DNA of 64,000 bases from Eledone cirrhosa. Taxonomy: Eukaryota; Mollusca; Cephalopoda; Octopoda; Eledonidae. Below are positions 20,611 to 31,465 of the stretch, piece by piece. The position numbers and the translations under genes are program-made. Position 1 is the stretch's first letter. Each line of letters begins with the position of its first letter. The notes beneath the pieces are model-generated. The model made no database searches. It was not told the DNA's origin and worked only from the letters and a program-made list of their open reading frames with translations. The DNA lies in assembly GCA_964016885.1 (NCBI GenBank), contig OZ024759.1, forward strand, positions 4,525,546-4,589,545, written 5' to 3'.

Positions 20611-21715
20611 GCCTGCTTTTTGGCCTTAATTGACCCCTCTACCTTACTGTTCCACCACCATGTTACTCTCCTCCTGCCTACAGGCCTGCTCCAGCCACAG
20701 ACTTCATCTGCCGCCATCAGCAGGTTTGCTTTCAGGAATTCCCACTGTTCCTCTATATTGTACGACTCTAATTGCTCTTCCTTACTGTCGAAAGCATCAA
20801 GTAATATGCTTTTAAATTTATTTCTGGCTGTGGGGTCCTTTAGCTTCCATATTTTCCTCCTGAGGATAGTCCTCTTCTGCTGTCTAGTACGTCTCGTCCT
20901 GACTATTAGGTCGCTAATTATCAGTCTATGTTGGGACGTGCATTCTTCATGGGGGAGGGATTTAGTGTTTACAACAGACACTCTGTCACGTCTTCTGGTA
21001 AGGATATAATCTACCTGGCTTGTGTGTTCCCCCGATCTATAGGTGATCAGGTGATTGTCTCGTTTTTTGAAGTTAGTGTTACAGATAGTTAGGTTATTTG
21101 CGTCACAGAATTCCAGGATTCTGGAGCCTTCCACATTTCTAGTACCAAACCCATAGCCTCCATGGATTCCGTCGTAGCCGTCACAATGTTGTCCAACGTG
21201 ACCATTTAGGTCGCCTGCAATAATTATATAGTCACTGTCAGATATTTGGGAGGTAGTTAGCAACAGTGTCTCATAGAATCTGTCTTTTATAGAGCCAGGC
21301 AGTCTGGATTGGGGTGCGTACGCAGATATTACTGTCACCGTAGTTCTATTGAGGACAAGTCTTATTTTAATTATTCTGTCGTTCACTATATTTACGTCTA
21401 TTATCTTATCTGCCCACTTTTCTGCTACCATGATTCCTACCCCACCCAGCCTATTGTCATTTCCCACCCAGAAAAGCTTATAGCATCGTTTTTTACCCAC
21501 AATGAATCTAGCAGACCCACCCTCCACCTGGTCTCTTGGATACAGCAAACATCAACCTCCTTACGTTCAAGCATTTCTACAACCTCGTTGGAGCGACCCT
21601 TTAAGGTGCCTACATTCATGGTACCAACTCTGAAGTTTTGGATTGCGTTTGGTGGGTGGGAGCGGTGGGGCACGGGGGGAGATGGGGTTATGTTAGCCAT
21701 CCGCGGCCGAAACAA
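20590..21715 (-). pseudogene. LINE endonuclease domain (CFDP2-like)
   Basis: Encodes FRVGTMNVGTLKGRSNEVVE, CCIQETRW, ISAYAPQS, IIIAGDLNGHVGQ, SQVDYILTRRRD and a SQHRL end. These are the catalytic Glu, Asp/Asn and Ser-x-His landmarks of EEP-family nucleases that nick target DNA for target-primed reverse transcription. A frameshift at ~21525 splits the first ~90 residues from the rest; another near 20590 separates it from the RT. Confidence 0.78.
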
Positions 21716-21764
21716 AGAGGAGGAGTGCTCGCATTCTCGTCCACGAGGTGAATGAGGTGAATTT

Positions 21765-21766
21765 GT

Positions 21767-21836
<70 letters not shown>
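21765..21836. repeat. (TA)n microsatellite
   Basis: An uninterrupted run of about 32 TA dinucleotides directly next to the 5' end of the LINE. Confidence 0.9.
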
Positions 21837-22401
21837 TCAATACATAAACAGAGAAAGCCTTAAGCGATACTCTGACCAACACCATCTCACTCAACAAACA
21901 TTAGGATATACCTAAGTATTTTCCTAATTTAGTGTTTGGGGTGCTAACTAATCAGTATTTCGTGGATAGCTGGTTGTATTATTTTATATGAGACATTATT
22001 AAATAAATATCTCTTTCCTTCCAGACGGCCGTTTCTTTATAAGATTTCTACAATTTGGGATAAATAATTTCCAGGTTATGTAGAAACTTGTATATAATCC
22101 ATAGTTTTATACACAAGCGGGCTCTTATAAACTCATCAGTGGATGCCCAAATAATATCGATATAAGAATTATATCGACATTAATAGATTAGTGATGGTCT
22201 CCCTCAGCGCTAAGAAGATCCAGCGCTTAGAAAATCCAGCAGTCCTCTCAAAGATAAAATACACGCTGTCCCCAAGAGGGTAAAGGGAGGTCATCTTAAA
22301 ATAAAACAATATACACGCTGGTCATTTAAACCTGTTAGGTATTAACCACGTGTATAAGAACTCAATTGGATATTAAAAGAATAACCATATGTATAGACAA
22401 T

Positions 22402-22447
<46 letters not shown>

Positions 22448-22489
22448 TATATAAATAAATCTATAGAGCAAATATTTCTAATATTTCAG
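21837..22489. other. Unassigned intron with TA microsatellite
   Basis: No coding exon or named repeat recognised. (TA)n at ~22407-22452. 22195-22320 is modestly GC richer but has no open frame with splice sites. Confidence 0.45.
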
Positions 22490-22660
22490 ATCAGTGGTTG
22501 GCGTTGGGAAGGGCATCCAGCCGTAAAAAAACAGTCAGAAACTCTCGTATATGAGCGAGACATGGTCACCCGACCCAACATGCCTCTAAATGGGACAACC
22601 CTGTCTAACCCAAGCTAGCATGGAAGATAGACGTTAATTGATGATGATGATGATGATACA
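22490..22660 (+). mobile_element. LINE/SINE 3' tail fragment
   Basis: Carries 'ggcgttgggaagggcatcca', 'gcgagacatggtcacccgac', 'acccaagctagcatggaaga' and (GATGAT)n, i.e. only the 3' end of the CFDP2-type LINE or its SINE partner. Confidence 0.65.
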
Positions 22661-22691
22661 TATATATATATAGCTACATTACACCACTTAC

Positions 22692-22817
22692 CTGTCTGAC
22701 AGTTGCTACCTTCATAACCAGCAGTACACCCTCCACTGTAACACACACCTGTCTCTGTGTTACATTTGCTGTTGTCTGCACAGTGACAATTTCTACTACA
22801 GCTGGGACCAAACTTTC
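22692..22817 (-). CDS. Host gene exon E8: EGF-like repeat with displaced acceptor
   Basis: Encodes [26 protein letters not shown] and [10 protein letters not shown] with donor gtaagt. By length the exon should reach 22829 (138 bp, adding the CPVG start with the first cysteine), but the two bases where the acceptor AG belongs (22830-22831) read GG on the minus strand. The nearest AG is 12 nt inside, giving the 126-bp exon listed. It keeps phase 1 but loses the first cysteine of the module. Either this shifted site is used, leaving an unpaired cysteine, or the exon is skipped. Confidence 0.6.
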
Positions 22818-22917
22818 CTACAGGACACACCATAGAAAATATTTAAAATTCACTTCTAATATTCACTCACTTTTTTCAGGTAACATGTTTGATGTTTGTA
22901 AAACCTATGAAGACCTG

Positions 22918-22920
<3 letters not shown>

Positions 22921-22998
<78 letters not shown>

Positions 22999-23092
22999 TA
23001 TACATATATATATATATTAACATATATATATATATATATACACATATATATACATATATATATACACATATATATATACATATATACTGAAG
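22921..23092. repeat. TA/TACA microsatellite
   Basis: Long (TA)n with interspersed 'tacatatata'. Translations such as YIYIYI are low-complexity artefacts. Confidence 0.9.
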
Positions 23093-23152
23093 TAAAAGTT
23101 AAGTGGAAATATCCAAGAGTAAGAGCACTCAGTCCATAGGACGAGTTTAGTA

Positions 23153-23328
23153 TAAATAATTACAACAGTGACATAAACAGGTACTCAAGTTTGAATGGGT
23201 TCTGGGCCCCAATTTCTTCAGCCTGTCATGAGATGTTTTCCATTTTCCTCATGACAGGCTGAAGAAATTTGGGGCCGAGAACCCAACGAAACTTGAGTAC
23301 CTGTTTATGTCACTGTTGTAATTATTTA
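23153..23328. repeat. Long inverted repeat (80-bp arms, 15-nt loop)
   Basis: The left arm 23153-23232 ('taaataattacaacagtgac'...) is mirrored by the right arm 23248-23328 with few mismatches, around a ~15-nt loop. Foldback-type element or hairpin. Transcribed as intron it would form a long dsRNA stem. Confidence 0.8.
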
Positions 23329-23332
23329 TATC

Positions 23333-23371
<39 letters not shown>

Positions 23372-23478
23372 AATTAATTAAATTAAATTAAATTAGATTA
23401 AGGGAGTCATGTCCAAGACATGCGCCATATCCACCGAAGAATAAGCTCAAAGATTTCAATGAATAGATCCGAGCAGTT

Positions 23479-23806
23479 TATATCAACTAGAAATAGATTG
23501 ACATATATATATATTTAAAATAAACACATGAAACAATCACAGGGGATAATTTGTAAAGTGTGTAATCACACATAGCTAGGTAGGTAACTAATTAAAGTTT
23601 AACTAGAGCTTCAAATATTTCCTTTTTAAAAAATTAATCATTTTTTTATTATTTTTTAAAAAGGTAATATTTGAAGCTCTAGTTAAACTTTAATTAGTTA
23701 CCTACCTAGCTATGTGTGATTACACACTTTACAAATTATCCCCTGTCATTGTTTCATGTGTTTATTTTAAATATATATCTATGTCAATCTATTTCTAGTT
23801 GATATA
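23479..23806. repeat. Long inverted repeat (156-bp arms, 16-nt loop)
   Basis: Arms 23479-23634 and 23651-23806 are near-perfect reverse complements ('tatatcaactagaaatagat' at the outside, 'cctttttaaaaaat' at the loop). No coding content. Probably a foldback MITE. In the host pre-mRNA it would give a ~156-bp duplex. Confidence 0.85.
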
Positions 23807-23814
23807 TATATATA

Positions 23815-24439
23815 TATATATCCAGGGAGTGTAACATGAAGTTACTGTAGGTTCACCCAGGTGAGCACTCAATCTTTAGATTCTCGTCCGTCATTACAAC
23901 AGCAGAGGTCCGACGACCTTTTGATTCCTCAGTCTGGCTAGATCAATACTGATCAAACTTTGAGCTGAGCAATAGCAAAACGTGCATCACCAATCAATAA
24001 ACGTAATGAAGGCTTAACAAATCGTCATTGTATTATTATTATTATACACACACACACACATATATATGTATATATAAATATATATATATTTATATATATA
24101 TCACAGAAAAAAAGATAGGAAAATCTGCTTCATAGAATCAAGACGTATCTGAGGACCTTGCGATTTTCAAAGTCAGGTTTGATCATCACATCGATCGTGC
24201 CTCGAGCTGGTCGCCAGAGAAACAATTGTAATATGTCCAATAAATTCCGTTCGTCGCAACACTGATTCCCTTTTTTTCTGTGATATCATATTCTGCTCTA
24301 TGAGAGCATTGAGTGCTCAAATGGCCTACCTCATACGGACACTTTAAGCATCCAACACCAATTATATATATATATATATATACACACACACATATATATA
24401 TACACACCCACACACATATATATATATACACATATGTAT

Positions 24440-24477
<38 letters not shown>
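23815..24477. other. Unassigned segment between TA microsatellites
   Basis: 23820-24050 and 24110-24360 are non-repetitive, moderately GC-rich stretches with no usable open frame. (TA)n/(CA)n runs separate and follow them (24042-24105, 24362-24477). They could be parts of an unrecognised transposon. Confidence 0.4.
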
Positions 24478-24479
<2 letters not shown>

Positions 24480-25745
24480 CATCATCATCAGGTCGAGCTT
24501 GCTCGGCCTTCTACGACACGTTTCCTCCATCCATCTCTGTCTCTCATAGCGTTTGCCAGTTCTTCCACAGTGCATCCAGTATCGTCCTCAAGTTGCTTGA
24601 CGTATGTCTTCTTGGGACGACCAGCGTTTCTTGCTCCAAGAGATGGACTCCATAACAACACATCACCTGCTATTTCTTCCTTGCTGCGCCAACAGTGGCC
24701 AGCAAATCTGAGTATCTGTCCACATATTGACCTCCTGATAGGTGGTATATTGCCATAGAGATCCTTATTTGTTGGGTGTTCCCTCCAAGACACATTTAAA
24801 GCAGCGTGGGGCATACGTGTGTATGCCCCGTCTAGCTTTTTCTCCAGTTTTGACGTTAGTGTCCAAGTGATAGAGCCATAAACAAGCACAGATTCCACAG
24901 CAGCTCTGAAGAAATTCCTTTTCAGTTTGACCAGCAGGTTTGATTTCTATATCTTCTCCATTGCATTCAATGCTCCCCGGGCTTTTCCCAGTCTGATGTT
25001 AACATCATGTTCTGTGGAGATGATATAGCTACCCAGGTATTTGAAGTCGTCAACTTGCTTGATTATATCACCGTTTAGACTTCGCATACCAACTGAGGAG
25101 TCTTGGTTCAGGCAAATATATTCTGTTTTGCCTGTCTTGACATAGAGTTGGATTTCCTTTGCAACTGATTCGATGCTGTGAAGTAGTGATGTTGCATCCT
25201 TAAGGTAGTCAGCGAGGACCGCTAAATCATCCACATAGTCAGCATCGGTGATTTTCTGAGCTGCATGGCGTCTACACTTTCGTTTTGTGAGAGTGAAACC
25301 AAGCTCTAAGTTTTCGTCCAGGGCTTTTCTCAATACATAGTCGAGGCAGATGATAAAAATGTATGGTGCAAGTGTATCCCCTTGGAGTACTCCTGCAATG
25401 ATGTCAAAGAAGTTGGTATCTCCATCAGGTGAGCGCACCATTGCGCAGGTGTTTTTATATAACATCATGATGGCATTTACTGTTTCCCTTGGCAAGCCGT
25501 AGGCTAGAAGTATCTCTCTCATCCTCCCACGATGGATGGAATCGAATGCTTTTGAAAAGTCAATAAACAGGAGAGTTGCTGGGAGGTTTGGGCTTTTACA
25601 CCTTCCAAGATACGCCGAATAGTAAGTATTTGCCCTGATGTTGATCTGTTGGTGCGGAAGCCCTTTTGGTTTTTTCTCAGCAAGGGGTCAATGACAGGTC
25701 TTATTCTGTCAAACAGCATGAGATTGTATATCTTTGCGTGTGTGT
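24478..25745 (-). mobile_element. Second, distinct LINE: truncated RT and C-terminal region
   Basis: From 25745 downward: KNQKGFRTNRSTSGQILTIR, LLFIDFSKAFDSIHRGRM, GVLQGDTLAPYIFIICLDYV, DADYVDDLAVLADY (catalytic YADD box seen as YVDD), VKTGKTEYICLN and [10 protein letters not shown], then a C-terminal segment (GRPKKTYVKQLEDDTGCTVE) and a (TGATGA)n tail at 24478. Frameshifts near 25585 and 24930. The endonuclease part is missing (5' truncated in TA/CA repeat). Sequence differs from the CFDP2-type copies. Inactive. Confidence 0.75.
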
Positions 25746-25829
25746 ATATATATACACACACGCACACATATATATGTATATACACACACACATATATATA
25801 TACTGTAATATACATCATAATATACATAC

Positions 25830-25963
25830 CGTGGTGACAGTCAGGTCCCTGGTAACTGGGTTGACAACCTCCACTGGAACACACACCTGTGATGAAGTTG
25901 TGGTGACATCAGCACAGTGGCAGGTTTCTTTACAGTTGAGGCCGTAGTTACCTTGACGACACT
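25830..25963 (-). pseudogene. Host gene exon E7: EGF exon with 4-nt deletion
   Basis: Starts CRQGNYGLNCKETCHCAD in one frame and ends GVCSSGGCQPSYQGPDCHHG in another. The exon is 134 bp, four short of the 138 of its relatives. The gap falls where the fifth cysteine should be. Donor gtatgt is good; the acceptor ('atatttgag') has a poor pyrimidine tract. Divergent from the other EGF exons and nearest to E6 in position. Probably dead and skipped, unless the assembly has an error here. Confidence 0.65.
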
Positions 25964-25974
25964 CTCAAATATTG

Positions 25975-26305
25975 GACATTATGTACCAACATCACCATCA
26001 CCACCATCAACATCACCATCACCATCACCATTGTCCTCCTCACCACCACCACCAACATCACCACCATCACCATCACCACCACCACCAACATCACCACCAC
26101 CATCACCATCAACATCACCACCACCACCATCACCACCATCATTATCACCATCACCATCATGACCACCACCATCAACATTATCACCATCATCACCATCACT
26201 ACCACCATCATCAGCATCATTCTTATCACCATCACCACCATCACCATTGTCCTCCTCATCACCACCACCACCACCACCACCACCATCATCATCACCACCA
26301 CCATC
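25975..26305. repeat. CAY (CAC/CAT) trinucleotide repeat
   Basis: About 330 bp of 'caccatcaccaccatcaaca'-like sequence. It reads as polyhistidine, Thr-Ile or Asp-Gly-Val runs depending on frame, all artefactual. Confidence 0.9.
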
Positions 26306-26329
26306 TGGGAGATCAAAAATACTGTTGTG

Positions 26330-29300
26330 GTCCCATTCCATTACTTCACCAATCTTGTAGACCCTAAATATTGTAATGGTCACTGTCCCTTCTCTTCCAC
26401 CAACCTGAGAGACCCTAAATACTGTTGTGGTCCATGTCCCTTCTCTTCCACCAATCTGGGAGTCACTAAATACTGTCATGGTTCCTGTTCCTCCCTCCAG
26501 TAATCTTGGAGACCCTAAATACTGTTGTAGTACCTTCCCATTCCTTCCACTAATTTTGGAGACCCTAAATATTGCAATGGTTACTGTCCCTTCCTTCCTT
26601 TCATTCAATCTAGTGGATCCTAAATACTGTTCTGGTCCCTGTTCCTTCTCTTCCACCAATCAGTGAGTCCCTAAATACTGTCATGGTTCCTGTCCCTTAC
26701 TTCTCTTCCACCAATCAGTGAGTCCCTTAATACTGCCGTAGACCCTGTCTCTTCTCTTCCACCAATCAGTGAGTCCCTTAATACTGTTGTGGTCCCTGTC
26801 TCTTCTCTTCCACCAATCAGTGAGTCCCTTAATACTGTTGTGGTCCCTGTCTCTTCTCTTCCACCAATCAGTGAGTCCCTTAATACTGTTGTGGTCCCTG
26901 TCTCTTCTCTTCCACCAATCAGTGAGTCCCTTAATACTGTTGTGGTCCCTGTCTCTTCTCTTCCACCAATCAGTGAGTCCCTAAATACTATCATGGTCCC
27001 TGTCTCTTCTCTTCCACCAATCAGTGAGTCCCTAAATACTGTCATGGTCCCTGTCTCTTCTCTTCCACCAATCAGTGAGTCCCTAAATACTATCATGGTC
27101 TCTGTCTCTTCTCTTCCACCAATCAGTGAGTCCCTTAATACTGTCGTGGTCCCTGTCTCTTCTCTTCTACCAATCAGTGAGTCTCTTAATATTGTCGTGG
27201 TCCCTGTCTCTTCTCTTCCACCAATCAGTGAGTCCCTAAATACTGTCGTGGTCCCTGTCTCTTCTCTTCCACCAATCAGTGAGTCCCTTAATACTGTCGT
27301 GGTCCCTGTTTCTTCTCTTCCACCAATCAGTGAGTCCCTAAATACTGTCGTGGTCCCTGTCTCTTCTCTTCCACCAATCAGTGAGTCCCTTAATACTGTT
27401 GTGGTCCCTGTCTCTTCTCTTCCACCAATCAGTGAGTCACTAAATACTGTCGTGGTCCCTGTCTCTTCTCTTCCACCAATCAGTGAGTCCCTTAATACTG
27501 TCGTGGTCCCTGTCTCTTCTCTTCCACCAATCAGTGAGTCCCTTAATACTGTCGTGGTCCCTGTCTCTTCTCTTCCACCAATCAGTGAGTCCCTAAATAC
27601 TGTCGTGGTCCCTGTCTCTTCTCTTCCACCAATCAGTGAGTCCCTTAATACTGTCGTGATCCCTGTCTCTTCTCTTCCACCAATCAGTGAGTCCCTTAAT
27701 ACTGTCGTGGTCCCTGTCTCTTCTCTTCCACCAATCAGTGAGTCCCTTAATACTGTCGTGGTCCCTGTCTCTTCTCTTCCACCAATCAGTGAGTCACTAA
27801 ATACTGTCGTGGTCCCTGACTCTTCTCTTCCACCAATCAGTGAGTCCCTAAATACTATCATGGTCCTTGTCTCTTCTCTTCCACCAATCAGTGAGTCCCT
27901 AAATACTGTTGTGGTCCATGTCCCTTCTCTTCCACCAATCTGGGAGTCACTAAATACTGTCATGGTTCCTGTTCCTCCCTCCAGTAATCTTGGAGACCCT
28001 AAATACTGTTGTAGTACCTTCCCATTCCTTCCACTAATTTTGGAGACCCTAAATATTGCAATGGTTACTGTCCCTTCCTTCCTTTCATTCAATCTAGTGG
28101 ATCCTAAATACTGTTCTGGTCCCTGTTCCTTCTCTTCCACCAATCAGTGAGTCCCTAAATACTGTCATGGTTCCTGTCCCTTACTTCTCTTCCACCAATC
28201 AGTGAGTCCCTTAATACTGCCGTAGACCCTGTCTCTTCTCTTCCACCAATCAGTGAGTCCCTTAATACTGTTGTGGTCCCTGTCTCTTCTCTTCCACCAA
28301 TCAGTGAGTCCCTTAATACTGTTGTGGTCCCTGTCTCTTCTCTTCCACCAATCAGTGAGTCCCTTAATACTGTTGTGGTCCCTGTCTCTTCTCTTCCACC
28401 AATCAGTGAGTCCCTTAATACTGTTGTGGTCCCTGTCTCTTCTCTTCCACCAATCAGTGAGTCCCTAAATACTATCATGGTCCCTGTCTCTTCTCTTCCA
28501 CCAATCAGTGAGTCCCTAAATACTGTCATGGTCCCTGTCTCTTCTCTTCCACCAATCAGTGAGTCCCTAAATACTATCATGGTCTCTGTCTCTTCTCTTC
28601 CACCAATCAGTGAGTCCCTTAATACTGTCGTGGTCCCTGTCTCTTCTCTTCTACCAATCAGTGAGTCTCTTAATATTGTCGTGGTCCCTGTCTCTTCTCT
28701 TCCACCAATCAGTGAGTCCCTAAATACTGTCGTGGTCCCTGTCTCTTCTCTTCCACCAATCAGTGAGTCCCTTAATACTGTCGTGGTCCCTGTTTCTTCT
28801 CTTCCACCAATCAGTGAGTCCCTAAATACTGTCGTGGTCCCTGTCTCTTCTCTTCCACCAATCAGTGAGTCCCTTAATACTGTTGTGGTCCCTGTCTCTT
28901 CTCTTCCACCAATCAGTGAGTCACTAAATACTGTCGTGGTCCCTGTCTCTTCTCTTCCACCAATCAGTGAGTCCCTTAATACTGTCGTGGTCCCTGTCTC
29001 TTCTCTTCCACCAATCAGTGAGTCCCTTAATACTGTCGTGGTCCCTGTCTCTTCTCTTCCACCAATCAGTGAGTCCCTAAATACTGTCGTGGTCCCTGTC
29101 TCTTCTCTTCCACCAATCAGTGAGTCCCTTAATACTGTCGTGATCCCTGTCTCTTCTCTTCCACCAATCAGTGAGTCCCTTAATACTGTCGTGGTCCCTG
29201 TCTCTTCTCTTCCACCAATCAGTGAGTCCCTTAATACTGTCGTGGTCCCTGTCTCTTCTCTTCCACCAATCAGTGAGTCACTAAATACTGTCGTGGTCCC

Positions 29301-30178
29301 TGACTCTTCTCTTCCACCAATCAGTGAGTCCCTAAATACTATCATGGTCCTTGTCTCTTCTCTTCCACCAATCAGTGAGTCCCTTAATACTGTTGTGGTC
29401 CCTGTCTCTTCTCTTCCACCAATCAGTGAGTCCCTTAATACTGTCGTGGTCCCTGTCTCTTCTCTTCCACCAATCAGTGAGTCCCTAAATACTATCATAG
29501 TCCCTGTCACTTCTCTTCCACCAATCAGTGAGTCCCTAAATACTATCATGGTCCCTGTCTCTTCTCTTCCACCAATCAGTGAGTCCCTAAATACTGTCGT
29601 GGTCCCTGTCTCTTCTCTTCCACAAATCAGTGAGTCCCTTAATACTGTCGTTGTCCCTGTCTCTTCTCTTCCACCAATCAGTGAGTCCCTTAATACTGTC
29701 GTGGTCCCTGTCTCTTCTCTTCCACCAATCAGTCAGTCCCTTAATACTGTCGTGGTCCCTGTCTCTTCTCTTCCACCAATCAGTGAGTCCCATAATACTG
29801 TCGTGGTCCCTGTCTCTTCTCTTCCACCAATCAGTGAGTCCCTTAATACTGTCGTGGTCCCTGTCTCTTCTCTTCCACCAATCAGTGAGTCCCTAAATAC
29901 TATCATGGTCCCTGTCTCTTCTCTTCCACCAATCAGTGAGTCCCTAAATACTGTTGAGTTCCCTGTCTCTTCTCTTCCACCATTCAGTGAGTCCCTAAAT
30001 ACTGTCGTGGTCCCTGTCTCTTCTCTTCCACCAATCAGTGAGTCCCTAAATACTGTCGTGGTCCCTGTCTCTTCTCTTCCACCAATCAGTGAGTCCCTAA
30101 ATACTATCATGGTCCCTGTCTCTTCTCTTCCACCAATCAGTGAGTCCCTAAATACTATCATGGTCCCTGTCCCTTCCC
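26330..30178. repeat. 51-bp minisatellite with a 1484-bp tandem duplication
   Basis: About 75 units of 51 bp ('ccctaaatactgtcgtggtc' + 'cctgtctcttctcttccacc' + 'aatcagtgagt'). The left edge (26330-26680) has diverged variants ('aatctgggag'). The block at ~26410-27893 is repeated at ~27894-29377, shift 1484 bp, with the diverged edge carried along. Since 51 = 3 x 17, frames of 450-640 codons are open on both strands (SLNTVVVPVSSLPPISE on plus). The lack of any non-repeat domain argues against a gene. Confidence 0.85.
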
Positions 30179-30208
30179 TCTCTAAAGGGTAAACAGATAA
30201 AAACTTAC

Positions 30209-30346
30209 TTGACTGGCAGCTGTGTCCCCTGTAAGCAGGTGAGCACCTTCCATTGATGCAGATACCATTGTCAGAGTAACATTTGCCATTATTCAGACAG
30301 TGGCACTTCTTAACACAGTTGACACCAAACATGCCATGGGCACATC
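30209..30346 (-). CDS. Host gene exon E6: EGF-like repeat
   Basis: A 138-bp phase 1-1 exon, acceptor 'gttttctcag', donor gtaagt. Encodes CAHGMFGVNCVKKC, HCLNNGKC, GICINGRC and YRGHSCQS: eight cysteines, clearly diverged from the E8-E16 subfamily, so an older module. The frame stays open across the donor into the 51-bp array for about 150 codons, so intron retention would not terminate at once. Confidence 0.85.
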
Positions 30347-30374
30347 CTGAGAAAACAACTTCAATATGTAATTA

Positions 30375-30747
30375 CTGTATTTCCTGACGCCGAAGACACT
30401 TCGTCCTCGAGGACACACCCTAATTCTGACAACCAAAAATTTGAAAAAAAATAATTGTTTCTACTTTTGGCACAAGGCCAGCAATTATCCCAGTGTATTA
30501 CTGGTACTTTATTTTATCCACCCCGTAAGGATGAAAGGCCAAGTTAACCTCGGCGGGATTTGAACTCAGAATGGCAAGTGCTGTAACTCTATGCGTCAAA
30601 GCATGGCGTCCGACCCTCTACCGATACTGCCAATTCACCGCCCTTTGAAGAAAAATAATAAACAACTTTCGGCCTCCAGGATGCATGGTAGATTTTTGAG
30701 ACTTATTTTAGTAAAAGTAGCGTCTTTGACGCCGGGAAATACGGTGA
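30375..30747. mobile_element. MITE with ~26-bp terminal inverted repeats, split by a SINE
   Basis: Left end CTGTATTTCCTGACGCCGAA and right end (reverse complement) CCGTATTTCCCGGCGTCAAA are imperfect inverted repeats, with 'agac.ct' continuing. A SINE-B occupies 30462-30643. Superfamily unclear (possibly Tc1/mariner-pogo like). No target duplication identified. Confidence 0.5.
30462..30643 (-). mobile_element. SINE-B copy nested in MITE
   Basis: The plus strand shows the reversed SINE: 'cacaaggccagcaattatcc', 'cctcggcgggatttgaactc' (reversed B-box region) and 'ctctaccgatactgccaatt' (reversed A-box region). Confidence 0.7.
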
Positions 30748-30904
30748 GTTTAATTAATTTAAATTTCAGAGTTGTTATCTTTCATCCTTTGAGTGTATCC
30801 CATTTACAATAGTAACTCTATAACCCTGCATGTTGTAGAAAGAGCCTAAAATAGTTTGGCATCAAGAAGGGCATCCAGCAGCAAAATAATGCCTCAATAC
30901 TATA

Positions 30905-31280
30905 TATCATCATCATCATTGGATGCGCAATGTCAATGTGCATGAATGAGCAAGCATAGACGAGTTGAGAAAGAAATTGTGTATAATAGGGATAAGCTGT
31001 AGTGTGTGGGAGAGAAGACTGCGTTGGTATAGACATATGATGTGCATGGAGGATGACTGCTGGGTAAAGAAGTGCCAAGAAATCCCAGTAGAAAGAAGAT
31101 GCAGTAGAGGAAGACCACGAAAATCATGGACGAAGGTGGTGAGATCTGACCTCAGATTGCTGAAGCTCATGGAGGAGATGACGAAAGACTGTGATGAATG
31201 GAGAGATGCTGTGCTGTATAGGACCCATCCCACCCTTGCAAGCAGGGAAAAGCGGACGTAAAATGATGATGATGATCATC
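30905..31280 (+). mobile_element. LINE C-terminal fragment (CFDP2-type relative)
   Basis: Encodes LRKKLCIIGISCSVWERRLR, WYRHMMCMEDD, CSRGRPRKSWTKVVRSDLR and a tail ending in TSREKRT-stop, with (GATGAT)n after it. This is only the last ~110 codons of a LINE ORF. Related fragment at 45108-45500. Confidence 0.7.
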
Positions 31281-31465
31281 ATCATGGTTATCATCATCAT
31301 CATCATCATTGTTTAACATCCATCTTCCACACTAGTCTGGATTAGATGGTTTTGTTCCACTTGAGGTGAGATTGGTCTGGAGACCGTGTCTTGCTTGTAC
31401 AGAACTGTCTTTGGTAGGTTTTTTACCCCTGGAGGCCCTTCCTAACACCAACCACATTTACAGTG
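31281..31465 (-). mobile_element. LINE/SINE 3' UTR fragment, reversed
   Basis: (ATC)n then 'gtttaacatccatcttccac', 'ggcccttcctaacaccaacc' and 'acatttacagtgt': the reversed 3' end of the CFDP2-type LINE, head-to-head with the fragment before it. Confidence 0.6.

Larger units (their letters stand above)
17858..21757 (-). mobile_element. CFDP2-type LINE (copy 1), broken, with nested LTR-like insertion
   Basis: A non-LTR retrotransposon on the minus strand: 5' end near 21757, 3' end in a (GATGAT)n tail at ~17858. Order: apurinic-type endonuclease (20590-21715), reverse transcriptase (19490-20610), a cysteine-rich PHD-like finger (19290-19410), conserved C-terminal region (18246-18717), 3' UTR (17880-18245). 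Frameshifts occur near 21525 and 20590, a TAG at 19567-19569, and an insertion at 18718-19076. It belongs to the family whose endonuclease half is often annotated 'craniofacial development protein 2-like'. Inactive. It shares its 3' UTR with SINE-A, which it may have mobilised. Further copies: 49733-52935 and 58318-59835. Confidence 0.8.

Noticed and set aside
24313..24549. Small ORFs in TA/CA microsatellites
   Set aside because: YIYIYTHTH-type translations are microsatellite artefacts.
25948..26367. Polyhistidine or Asp/Gly/Val-rich proteins
   Set aside because: Low-complexity CAY trinucleotide repeat read in different frames.
26671..30192. Long open frames (up to 639 codons) on both strands
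   Set aside because: They consist only of the 51-bp repeat; the 3n unit keeps frames open. No start context, domain or splice structure.
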